Shown here: positions 1 through 10,338 of the stretch, piece by piece | How positions within the stretch are numbered: the first letter of the stretch is position 1 | How the letters are laid out: each line of letters starts with the position of its first letter | Source of the DNA: Bigelowiella natans CCMP2755 | Lineage: Eukaryota; Cercozoa; Chlorarachniophyceae | Reading direction: 5' to 3' | DNA length: 54,041 bases | NCBI GenBank assembly: GCA_000320545.1 | Contig: ADNK01003127.1 | Coordinates: 1 to 54,041, forward strand | Notes under the pieces: model-generated | The model's database searches: none | Told to the model about the DNA's origin: nothing | What the model saw: the letters and a program-made list of their open reading frames with translations, nothing else | Translations under genes and position numbers: made by a program

Positions 1-2321
1 GCTAGCACATGTCTCACGTTCCATGGTGAGTTGCTTGGCTCTATCTTCCCTTCCTTTGCCCATTCATTGATCTGCCACTCTATCTTTTCCCAGTCCGCTT
101 CCGGTCGCCTATGTTCTGGGTCATTGATGATGCACTCTTCGTATCCCTTCTTTAGCTCGATCTTTACTGGGGTAAGCTTGCTGGAGGGCTTCGTCGTCGG
201 CTTGGTGATGTCAGAGTACTTCTCGTTTAATATTTTATTAATGTACTTTTTGCCTTTGTCGATATCCCAATCATCAGCTGGGGGGGTCTTGTCCAGTAGC
301 TCCGTTATCTGTCGGATGGTCTTGCCGGGGTTCTTCTTCCGTAGCTCGGTAGGTGTAGGTAGCTTGTTGTCCGCTAGGTCCATAAACTCTAACGCATTAA
401 CGCTTGACTCAGAGGTCCACTCGTCAAGCCGTATCATGTTCTGGCTGATGGTCCTGCCTGACTTCTTTGGCAACTTAGCAAAGTATATCTTGTGATTGTA
501 GAATGATATGATCCCCCCTAATTTTTCTAGGGCATCCTGTCCGAGGAGTAGTTCCATGGATAAAGTCATGGCTACTCGGGTCTTGATTTGGGTCTCCGCG
601 TCGCTGCCAGGTATCTGTAGCTTTAGCATTAGCTCACCGACGGTCTTCATGGAAGAGCTTCCGTCTGCTTGAGCATATTTACGTTCTTTCTTAGTCACTT
701 GATCCAATAGTCCTAACCTTCTTACTGTGCTTAGGCTTATGAAGGACTTCGGCATGCTGCCACTATCCCAAAGGGCAGGTAGTTTCTTGTAGTCTCCGTA
801 GCTGTCTTTAACTTTAACCTTGGTCATAGCAACTTTGATAGTCCTGTTAGCGTCTTCGTCATTAATGTTGCATACTCCTAAGTTCTTTATGTCGTCTAGG
901 GTCATGGGCTTGTCTTGGTCCTGCGTTGCTGGTACTGCTGTCTTCGTCGGCGCCTGCTTAAGGTGATCTAATATTCCGTTTATCTGCTGCTGTATAGCAT
1001 TGATACTGTTCTGCTTTTTGTTCTTATATTTATTGTTCTTCCCGTTGTTGCTGCCTTGCCATTTGCTGTTGTTATATCCTTGTCCTCTGCCTTTCTTTCT
1101 CTTTAACTTCTCGTAGTGTTCGTTGAGCTGCCTGATCGTCATCCTGGGTCGTCCTTCTTTCCTGTCTCTGCAGTCTTTAGCGGTGTGTTTCCCTTTACGT
1201 GAGCAGTATCCGCAACGTCGGTTACCTTCCCTGTCCTTGTACCAGTCTCGCTGCGGCTTAATAGCGTTAATGTTTCCTATGCCAGGTACCTTAGGGCTGG
1301 TAAACTTGCGGTCCTGCTCCTGCTCGCGTAGGGATATAGCCTGCACTGCTGCCTCCATCGTGGTGTAGCCTTTCTCCGTAACGTAAGTGGATTCCTTTAT
1401 CTTTAACTTGAACTCTTCAAACCTTGCCTGATCATCACCTGTGTTGTAATTAAAATCATGTAGTTCGTCGATCATATCCTGGAAGCGCGTGGCAAAGTCT
1501 CTAACAGGTTCTCTCTCATGCTGCATCATTGCTCTGTATTTTCTAATAGCCTGGGGTAGGGAGTTAGCATCCTGTTCATTTACAAAAGCCTTCATTATCG
1601 CCTCAACGTCTCGTAGCCCACTAACTGTAGTGTGTATTTTCTCTAGCTGCCTGATCCGGGTCCTGCCTGTCTCGTAAAGGTCCATGGCTTGCTTTATTAT
1701 AGCTAGCCATTTGAGCTTGTCGTTTTCGGTGGGGTTAGGGGTAAAGTCGCAGAGTATACTCCTAGCGTTCTTCCACCACCTCCTTGCCTCACCTCTTTTC
1801 CCGTTGTATTTCGTTATCATAACCGGTGCTGTTTTAACAGACATGAACTGGGTGTTCCGCTGTACCGGCTGCTGCTGCTTGACGGTGCTCTGGGTCGTCC
1901 CCCGCGAGGCGCCCAGACCCCCGTCGTTCCTAAACAAAGCTGCCCACTCTGGAGGTAAGTCTGCTTCGTAATCCATGATGTCCTGCATGATAGCTGCCCA
2001 AACATCATGTGTCTGATACTTGTATTCTATCGATACTTTCAGTTTGGCGTAGTTGCTCGCCCTGGGTCGCAAGGCTCGTAATGCCATTACGACCTTCTTG
2101 CTTTCGGCGGCCACGTCCTCGTCGTCCGCCTCGTAGAAGTTCTCCAGTGCCTCTGCTGCTGCATCTGCTTTCTTAATCCCGGGTGCTGGTCCCGGCGGTG
2201 CCTGTGGAGGTGTTCCTCCTCCTTCCTTAGCGTCCGTATCGCCCTTCCTTTCCTGTTTCTGCTCGTGCCCTTGCACGGCCTGCGAGCCAAAGTCCTGCTG
2301 TTCTTCTAGCTGCTGTGACAT
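1..2321 (-). CDS. Gag-Pol polyprotein of a Ty3/gypsy-type LTR retrotransposon, partial at left edge
   Basis: An open frame of 773 codons starts at the ATG at 2321 and runs off the window without a stop. The N-terminal part is an acidic, helical Gag-like region. Residues about 370-384 form a retroviral zinc knuckle (CGYCSRKGKHTAKDC, CX2CX4HX4C) flanked by basic sequence. Residue about 519 begins a retropepsin active site (LWDSGS). The last residues (EGKIEPSNSPWNVRHVL) match the start of a reverse transcriptase domain. Protease followed by RT with no integrase between them is the Ty3/gypsy order (family knowledge). The rest of RT, RNase H, integrase and the 3' LTR would lie left of the window. 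The absence of stops or frameshifts suggests a young copy. Confidence 0.9.
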   Translation of the reverse strand, partial: MSQQLEEQQDFGSQAVQGHEQKQERKGDTDAKEGGGTPPQAPPGPAPGIKKADAAAEALENFYEADDEDVAAESKKVVMALRALRPRASNYAKLKVSIEYKYQTHDVWAAIMQDIMDYEADLPPEWAALFRNDGGLGASRGTTQSTVKQQQPVQRNTQFMSVKTAPVMITKYNGKRGEARRWWKNARSILCDFTPNPTENDKLKWLAIIKQAMDLYETGRTRIRQLEKIHTTVSGLRDVEAIMKAFVNEQDANSLPQAIRKYRAMMQHEREPVRDFATRFQDMIDELHDFNYNTGDDQARFEEFKLKIKESTYVTEKGYTTMEAAVQAISLREQEQDRKFTSPKVPGIGNINAIKPQRDWYKDREGNRRCGYCSRKGKHTAKDCRDRKEGRPRMTIRQLNEHYEKLKRKKGRGQGYNNSKWQGSNNGKNNKYKNKKQNSINAIQQQINGILDHLKQAPTKTAVPATQDQDKPMTLDDIKNLGVCNINDEDANRTIKVAMTKVKVKDSYGDYKKLPALWDSGSMPKSFISLSTVRRLGLLDQVTKKERKYAQADGSSSMKTVGELMLKLQIPGSDAETQIKTRVAMTLSMELLLGQDALEKLGGIISFYNHKIYFAKLPKKSGRTISQNMIRLDEWTSESSVNALEFMDLADNKLPTPTELRKKNPGKTIRQITELLDKTPPADDWDIDKGKKYINKILNEKYSDITKPTTKPSSKLTPVKIELKKGYEECIINDPEHRRPEADWEKIEWQINEWAKEGKIEPSNSPWNVRHVL

Positions 2322-2890
2322 TGTTAGTCAAATCGTTTCCCGTGTGTGGAAGCCAAAGGTTGTTGCGCGTAAGGTGTTCACAGGCCGAGGCGCTACGTGC
2401 ACAAGTAGGCAGGGGGGGGGAAAGGCACGTTTGCTTCCTTTTGAAGAGTTGTGTTTATTTTTATTAAAGATTATATTTTTATTAAATCGTGCACTGCGTA
2501 ATCATTCGCGAAGCTTTCGCGAATGCCGCCGCACGTGGGGCAGCACACTTCCGGTGTGCTGCCATGAGTCCCGCCGGAACCCACGTGCCTATGCTGTATT
2601 AATATCTACGTTATCTATATTCTATATCCGCGACAACCCCTTTGTTGTCGCACGTGACTTGTGCCCGCGTAGTGGTACGCGCTACATGTGAGCGGCTACA
2701 CGCGTGCTGTGCTCTCTCTGTTGTGGGCGGGGTTGTTCATGTGAAGGCATAGGCCTTAAAAACACTTGCACTCACATCCACACCAGCACACCAGTCGTGC
2801 ATGAGCGAGCTAGCATGTCGGTGACGAATCGGTGAACATCAATCATCACGCTTTCGTCTCTAGGTCTGCCAAACAGCCACACACAACACA
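2322..2890 (-). mobile_element. Candidate 5' LTR and leader of the retrotransposon
   Basis: This lies immediately upstream (minus sense) of the Gag start. It contains A/T-rich poly(A)-signal-like strings on the minus strand (AATAAAAATAAA around 2455-2490) and a run of perfect hairpins at 2503-2651, as expected of an R/U5 region. A possible end pair TGTTG (about 2357) and CAACA (about 2884) is weak. No convincing tRNA primer-binding site was found, and the 3' LTR needed for comparison is outside the window, so the boundaries are inference. Confidence 0.4.
2503..2651. repeat. Cluster of perfect hairpins in the presumed LTR
   Basis: Three inverted repeats lie in tandem. The first, 2503-2525, has 10-bp arms CATTCGCGAA/TTCGCGAATG around a 3-nt loop. 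The second, 2531-2588, is a nested pair: the inner arms GCAGCACAC/GTGTGCTGC have a 5-nt loop and the outer arms are GCACGTGGG/CCCACGTGC. The third, 2630-2651, has 8-bp arms GCGACAAC/GTTGTCGC. All are exact. They would fold in the element's RNA on either strand. Confidence 0.8.
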
Positions 2891-3573
2891 CACACACATG
2901 CACATGCACACACATCACCTTCATCACATCTCGCCACGTACATACCGGTACAGGTGACACGGATGCTCTCTCCGTCCCACTCCTTATTAAACTGGAGATT
3001 GCTCGAGGACTTGCATGAGGCTCGGGTCTGGCTAGCTGGTGAAAGGGCTCAAGCCCAGTTTCCTGCCAGCCGACGAGGAGCGGCCTGCTGCCCCTCCCCC
3101 CCATTGCCGTCACTACCATGTGCGGTATCGAACCGCGACGCCGCGGCCTTCGTCTAGCAGAGTGCAAGAACATGTCCGTTTTCTCTAGACCTTCGGCAGT
3201 GTCTTAAACTAGTTAAGGTTGGTGGATGGCCAAGCCACATATAACAAATAACTAGATAACCATGATGCGCATCTCCAACGGGATAATAACGCATGAATGG
3301 CAGATAATTCAGAGCAGCTGGCTAGATGGGCGCATGCTAGCATGCTTAAGCCACGCACATGCTGTCTTATTTGACAAAATTAGACACAACTTTTTTACCT
3401 ATATATTTATTTATACAGGTACGATGTGTGAATTATAAGTAGATCCCACAAAATACATAAATGACAATTTACCTAAATAACTAAACGCTAGGCAAGCAAA
3501 CGTGTGAAATTTATGCAGGATTTCGCATGTTCCTTCGTTCTACTCCTCCAACGATCTAGATAAACCGTAATCG
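2891..3573. other. Intergenic, no gene seen
   Basis: No conserved reading frame was found. The stretch holds short CA-rich runs, an isolated tRNA B-box-like string (GGTTCGATACC on the minus strand near 3122-3135) without the rest of a tRNA, and AT-rich sequence just after the 3' end of the next gene. Confidence 0.5.
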
Positions 3574-4131
3574 TTACCATTGGAAAACATACTCCATGAT
3601 CTTTGAGCAAGTGGACTGTGGAATGGCCGCACTGTCGTATCTCTCGTCCTGGCCATCATAGGACCAATCCATGAAAGAAAAGAGTCGCTTGAATGAAAAT
3701 TCTTCAAATTGATTGGAAGTGGGATGTTTTGGGCGCCGTCTAGGCTGTGGTCGTTTGGAGATGTTGCTTGGCCCTCTCTGCCTCCTCACACCGATCATGA
3801 CTCCGTCGATAACCTGCAATTAATGTTGTTCGTTCTCCTTAGTTATTGTAGTATAACAGCGAGCGGCGACTGCAAAGTTCAAAGCGAGCATAGCAAGGCA
3901 AAAGCTACATGCAATAATCTCCAAGATAACCATGAAATAGGACAATCGTCCTCACGCGGAACACGCGATCAACAATCGTCTTAACGTGATCTCGGCCGCA
4001 ATTTCGAGAAATCCACATACCTCTCCGTTTTTTTCCAATGCGGCTTCAACTACGTGAGGAGAGGTGTATTGGATGTCGATCCAGTTGCTTGCACCTGTGC
4101 CCATATTGTATATTAGAATATATATCAGTAT

Positions 4132-4167
<36 letters not shown>

Positions 4168-5635
4168 CTCGAAAAATCATCGCGTCATTGTTTCTCAAAC
4201 ACGTTGCCATAATTCAAGAGCAGTAATACATTTCAAGATCTTCAGATAACAAATAAATAAACTTTGGAAACTATGTCGATGATTTTGTTCCCTCATGAAA
4301 CATATACGATGATGCAACAGCATGGAGAGGCATTCCACGCAGATTGCTGCCTCTTTTTCATGTATGCGTCACGTCACACAGATACACATTTATATTTGCT
4401 TTGTAGATTTGTATATCATTAATCTTTTTTCCAAAGTGGTCATTTGCTTACTGTCATTTCTCTTGACAATATCGCCCAGGCTTTCGAAGTGTGCAATGAC
4501 CGCGTGAGCCTGTGTTCGTAGATATTGAAATGAGGGAATGATCGATAGAAAATAGATTGCGAGCTGCCGATCAAAGACATTGTCAAAAAACGATATTGCT
4601 CTCTTGCAATGCTGCGACATGGCCGCAAGTCTACGGAAAAGAGCATTTCTCAGAAATAAAAAGTAATGTTTTTTGCGCATCTGCCATCGCATCGTGCCTT
4701 GTTCGGTGGGAATCCAAAGACCGTTACAGTGCAGCTTTGCTTTGATTCGCGATCGTTGACCTGGTGTGCGGTGCTCAACGCATTTCTCCTGATCATGAGG
4801 GCAATTGCAGAGATGATGGCGAGAAGGATAATGGTGATGGTGGTGAAAGCTTTTTGCTACCGGCATCATCAGCTATAAGCTATCAAATTTTACTGCGTGG
4901 TTTGGTTCTAGTTCTTATAATTATCATTTCTAATATGTCCTGTGGCTACCTGTCTTCGATCTTATTATCCGAGATCTTCGCTTTCCTTCGTCGCATTGAT
5001 GAGGTATTGATATTTGGGTACGGGCTGCCATACGGCGATGATCTATCTGATTATTACAGCACTTTGTGAGATAATGAAGGAGAATCATAATTTCCTCTGC
5101 CAACCCGCTCCTGACAATGCAAACATCGACACAATTGTAGTACTTCTAAGAATGGAGGAAGAACGGCCGGGAGCGGGTGTTCTTATCGGCGTCTGTTCTG
5201 GTGAAGCCACCATGCTGTCGCCAAGACCTGTTGGGGAAGGAAAACGCATTGACTAAGAACCGAGTCACATTTTTCTGATCGAGGGGTCTGTGTAGGTTAT
5301 GGAAGTACGAAAGCACCATCAAAGAATTCATCTGGGCCACTTTCAAATTTGACACACAAAAATTTACATGAAACTAAAGAAGCGAGTGATGATAAATCCC
5401 ATAACATTTCTGCAGGGTCAACCAACGACCTGAATTCATGCTATTGTGCGACGCTCCCAGCCCTCCAGATTTGTTAAATGAGTCATGCTCGTTGAAACTT
5501 ATCCCAGATTCAGTTTGGGAGCCAGAGTCTGCTGGAAAGTGGTAGAAAGATTCTTTCAGAAAGCGCCATGAATCGGAATATCGGGGTGGAAATGAAGGGG
5601 AAAAAGTGCACCTCCCAACCCGAGTCCGAGTTCAT
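3574..5635 (-). CDS. NUP35: Nucleoporin NUP35/NUP53 (MPPN domain)
   Basis: NUP35 is a linker nucleoporin of the nuclear pore that touches the pore membrane. Exons read on the minus strand are 5531-5430, 5227 to about 5146, 4760-4698, 4509-4452, 4094-4021 and 3813-3574. The RRM-like MPPN domain is split over three exons: CTVTVFGFPPNK, then AHAVIAHFESLGDIVKRND, then NWIDIQYTSPHVVEAALEKN with GEVIDGVMIGV. The protein ends CSKIMEYVFQW, the known C-terminal amphipathic membrane-binding helix. The N-terminal exons are Ser/Gly/Asn-rich and include TPIRTP, as in the family. The 4698/4509 junction fits the family alignment only with a GC donor (AAG|GCACGA). The first exon (ATG proposed at 5635) is uncertain. 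Confidence 0.85.
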
Positions 5636-6230
5636 GCTTAAATGGATACTTATTGTCTGCAAAAGAATTATCTTCGAATCCATCCTGGATATCATGCTTA
5701 TGGTCCATAATCCTACGTAAAAATTGTCGTTCGTTGAGCTACACAAAGGATACTAAATGATCATTCCGCCACACACTTAACGGGTAGCGTTGAGGAGCCA
5801 GCAAAGTGGGAATCTGCCTCTTTTTATCATAATAGAGGAGAATCACCCCTCAAAGAAGATTAGGATTTTACAACTCGAACCTCTCTCTCTCCCAGCCGGC
5901 GAGTAGAGCGAAGCGGTGGAGGGGAAGGGAGAGGTCTTATTGAGTTGTAATTGCGTCGTAGGTTTGCATTTACGGAAACTCGCGGGAAAAAAACAGCAAC
6001 GGCTCTATACCGGGGAAACCGGTAGTAACGGGGGCTACTGGATAATAATTGAAATAGTGTCTCTTTGTCGCTTTGCGTAAAAAAGCCAAGATTTTGTGCA
6101 GCATCACCGAAAACGTGTAAGTCTTTTCTCCTGCGACTATCCCCGTAGCCCAATCGGACTGTAGTTGGCGCTTTTCGGTGTGTCGCAGAGACTAAACTGC
6201 ATGTTATTCGTGTCGGTAAAATCGTGAGGT
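5636..6230. promoter_or_regulatory. Divergent intergenic region between NUP35 and MMAB
   Basis: About 0.6 kb separates the two divergently read genes and should hold both promoters. I see no certain TATA box or other motif. Confidence 0.4.
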
Positions 6231-7608
6231 ATGAGGCGCATGGCTCCCCGTCGCCTCCTCCGAAGCCCTTTCGGGAGGATAAGGAGAGGATTCAAGGTGC
6301 AGCAGGCTTTCGGTTTCCCCATCACATACCGGCTGTCATTCCCGTCATCATCGATTAGAAACGTGCATCACCATCATTCAGGTTTACACCCGAACCGGTG
6401 ATGAAGGCAAGACGTCGCTGTACAACGGCCTTCGCGCCTCCAAGACTACACCGACCTTCGAGGCCCTCGGTAACACGGACGAGCTCAACTCTCACATAGG
6501 CGTGGCTCGATACAAATGCAGCCAGGTAGTGTCTGAGGAACGGAATCGCGTTTACACGGTTTCCTTCATCCCCAAAACTTGTGTCTCGGAGATGTGATTT
6601 TGCCTTTTTACCAGATCGAAGACCTGAAGGACCTAGAGCTCATGATTAGTGACATTCAGGTCGTAGGGAAAATCCCCCTCCATCGTGTAGCTCTATTTGG
6701 ATATTAAACCCGTGTCTTGATTTTATACAACAAACTTCGGAATGTCCTCGTGGCACGTTCGCAAATGCAATCATCTAAAACTAGTCGCGCCTCTTGGACG
6801 TTGGCTCTCATATTGCAACCCCCAAACTCAGCAGCCCTGACGACCGTATCAAGTAACGAGCTTTGAATTGATCGAAATAACTAAGACCACGCACGAACGC
6901 GCACTGTAGTTTGTTGTTTTGATAGTGTGTTTGTGCCGTTCTCCCCTTCTCTCCTTGCTTTCTGTTAGGGCTATGCGATTCGATGAGAAGCACGTAGTGC
7001 AGCTTGAGACTTGGATCGACCAGATGGACGAAGAATTGCCGGAGCTTAAGAATTTCATCCTTCCGGGAGGGGGGAGGTTGGAAGCGCGCTGCATGTTGCC
7101 AGGTAATTGCTATCGTCTCTTCAGTACGACAATTGTTTCTTTGGAGGGGCGATGAATGGGGGAGAGGGAGGAGGGGTAGGGAGAGGGGGGGGAGGGAGGG
7201 AGGGAGGGAGGGAGAGAGAGATCGGGGTAAGTTGGGGATGATTGGGATTTAGTAGGGACTAAAAAGGAGCTAAGTGGATCGTGAATTCGATGCCGATATG
7301 CAGGTCTGTTGCGCGGCGGACAGAAAGGAGCGTGATTCCGATTGTCATGCAGGTGGTGAAAATCAATGATATTTTGCTTCTCCAATGTTTCTGGGTGGGG
7401 AGAAAAAAAGAAGAAAGAAAGAGTGATATGAGCTCGTTTCTTGCAGGAGGAAGCTGACCACACTGTGCTAAAGTACCTGAATCGTCTCTCGGATTTCTTC
7501 TTCGTGGCGGCTCGATACGCCTCGGTAGTTATTGATAGGCTGCTACTAGGGAATGAGATATACTTTATTGCATGGCAATCGAGGCCCTCCTGTGACGACT
7601 ACATCTAG
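6231..7608 (+). CDS. MMAB: Cob(I)alamin adenosyltransferase, mitochondrial-type (PduO/MMAB family)
   Basis: This enzyme makes adenosylcobalamin from ATP and cob(I)alamin for methylmalonyl-CoA mutase (EC 2.5.1.17). Exons: 6231-6296, 6382-6525, 6615-6659, 6785-6852, 6969-7102, 7304-7352, 7447-7608. The first exon is Arg-rich ([20 protein letters not shown]), like a mitochondrial presequence. Family motifs in order are [73 protein letters not shown] and [14 protein letters not shown]. In exon 5 the frame breaks after FILPGG: the G-run at 7069-7074 needs one more G to give GSALHVAR and to match the phase-2 splice into RSVARRTER. This is probably an assembly indel; otherwise the gene is broken. 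About 28 extra residues follow the usual end. Confidence 0.9.
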
Positions 7609-7623
7609 ACATATAATACATAC

Positions 7624-7671
<48 letters not shown>

Positions 7672-8541
7672 CCATAATGGGATTAATTGTACGAGCATGC
7701 AAGGTGACCACATACAATGGTACTGACTGCTGCTTCTAATGATGATAAGGCATCATGCTGTGGTTACTCCCATTTGCTAAATTGATCTTTGATTCAGGCA
7801 AAGACTGGAGAGGATGAAGTCGTATACAAGAAGGAGAGGGGATAAGAGCTCTAGAGCTAAATAAAAGAATGCGAGCAATAATACGCTAGATACTGTAACT
7901 AATTGTTGTAGGGTGGGGCGATGTGCATGTATATGATGTCTTACAAATGAGATGTCTGTATCACAGCACGCTACCATGCCAGCTTACATCTAGTTATATC
8001 CACGCTAGCACGCCGCACGCCATGTATACGCCACACGCACACTGCACACACATACGCGACATCATAGCATGTACGTAGCCTCTGAAGTTCGATCATGCGT
8101 GCACACGTGCTGCTGGGCAGTTGATATAGATGTTAAGACAATGCCAAAATCTAGAAATGTAGATTACGCTAGTACGCTGCGCCTATGCATGTGGCATTAA
8201 ATTGTTGTACAGCTGTAGCACACTGTACAATGCGTCTGAAGTCTTCTACATCCTTGCATGTGACATGGTGCTGAACGCTATCGCTGCCGATCCTAAATGC
8301 TACATTCACGAAGCAGCATGCAATCAAGCATGCTGTGAACGCGGAAGTATGAACGATCAAGCTGCGAGCTGCCCAGACTGGCCTGATTTTGGGGTAGAGA
8401 AACGGGAACACAGGGTCAGAGAGGAAGAAAGAGAGCAGAGGGACTAAGGAAGAAAAGCACGGACGCTCAGGTGTATAATCTCTAAGACACATGCCCATAA
8501 ACTTCAAAGCCACGCTAAACACGAAAATGTACAATTTTCTT
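7609..8541. other. Convergent spacer MMAB/SWEET
   Basis: This lies between two 3' ends. A (TA)n(GA)n array sits at 7623-7667. The rest is rich in short words such as GCATGC and TAGC, with no supported gene. Confidence 0.5.
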
Positions 8542-8852
8542 TTAATGAAAATGGAGGCTATTATGTGTTTGCGCACTACCAGCCGCGGGTTTCTTCCTGA
8601 AGATAAGAAGGAGAGCGAGCTGAATCATAGCGAGGCCGAGCCCAGTAGCGTTGGGGCCGAATACCCACACGTCATTAAGCTGCAGAGCGTATTATATTAT
8701 TAAAAACGCATAAAATATATTATTAAGGAATCGTCTATCTCCAACAAATCCCTCTCTCCCCTCTTGCGCCCCACCCCCACCTTCAGGCCGTATGCGAGCC
8801 ACATAGCACAGTTGATGGCCTGGACAACGGCAAAAGGCGCGTAGATACCTAT

Positions 8853-8892
<40 letters not shown>

Positions 8893-9527
8893 TATAATAA
8901 CTACAACGAATAAGGTGAAGATAGTAATGATGACATTGATGATGGCAAGGTAAGTAAACCAAGCACATCGCCGTGATGGTGGCTGTTGTCGTCGTCAATA
9001 TTTCTTACTTGAGGCGTCCTTCTTTGAGATAACCTTGAGAAGCGATTATGATGATGATGATGATGGCGAGGATCATTGGGGATTGGGGAGGGAGGCAGCA
9101 GAGCAACAATTTTTGAATAAGCAATGTGTTATTGACCGAAAGCAAACTGGCAAAAAAGAAGAAGAAGAAGAAGAAAGAAGAAGAAGAACAAGGAGGAAAA
9201 ACTTGCAAAAGAATTCGACTGAAAGGAACTAAGATACTCACTAGAAGGTATCTACATCTACTCTCCATCTTTCTTCCTACCTCCTTCATCGCCGTGAGAG
9301 GAGAAGCAAACAGAACGATGCACAGGGCGGTAGCGGAGGCACCGAGGACGAACCTTTCAAGTAATGCCCGCTATGTTTGCAACCGATGATGATATTGATG
9401 AGGAGGAGGAGGAGGAGGAGGAAGAGAAGGCGGACGGAATCGACACGCACGCTTCGTAATACCAAAGAATGTGCACTCAAATACACGTCAAGATTAGTGT
9501 GAATCACACGCATACACAAACATATGT

Positions 9528-9571
<44 letters not shown>

Positions 9572-10081
9572 CATGTGCACTCAATATTACGCATGGTTGG
9601 CTGGATTGACAGCAAAGACGAGGGCAGACCACAGCCCGATCACTCCAGCTGAGAAGAGTAGTAGTAGTAGTAGTAGTAGAGAATCGCACCACCACAACAA
9701 ACGATTTGAAGAGGACATTGAGAGATTCATCGATGCGTGCTAGTCGTATGATGATGATAATGATGATGATGATGATAACGATGATGAATCACATAAAGCG
9801 GAACGGCCTTTTTGGGAAGAACTGCACCGAGAAAACAACCAGAAAGCATACGAAAGTTCTCTATCGCTCTTGACGTCTCCCCCCCCCTTTTATGCCAGCA
9901 ATGCTACCTGTTCCAGCAGTGAGGAGGTTGGTGAAGGTCTTCCTCTGAGCTTGGTCCTTTATCAGCGGCAGCAACGATGCAACCTGGTAGCAGCATCGAC
10001 GTGTATTGTTTGAACAACAAGGGAAGAAAAAAACGACGATGAGGAGGGGGATGAGGAGAAAGAAGAGAATTTTAAATACAT

Positions 10082-10154
<73 letters not shown>

Positions 10155-10299
10155 CGTGTTGACGATTGTCAATATGACGAGGACGACGACGATCATAATG
10201 GTCTACTCACCGCCCACATGCTGAGAACGACAGCAGGGACATTGCCTGATAGATTTGAACGGGGGGAGGAGGGGGAGTCAGCAGCGATGTTACGATTAG

Positions 10300-10338
<39 letters not shown>

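Noticed and set aside
31-1971. Plus-strand reading frames over the left edge
   Set aside because: They are shadows of the minus-strand Gag-Pol frame, which carries the zinc knuckle, protease and RT motifs.
3100-3180. tRNA gene or tRNA-derived SINE on the minus strand (B-box GGTTCGATACC)
   Set aside because: The T-arm-like string is there, but no A-box/D-arm, no pairing acceptor stem at about 73 bases and no oligo-T terminator could be found.
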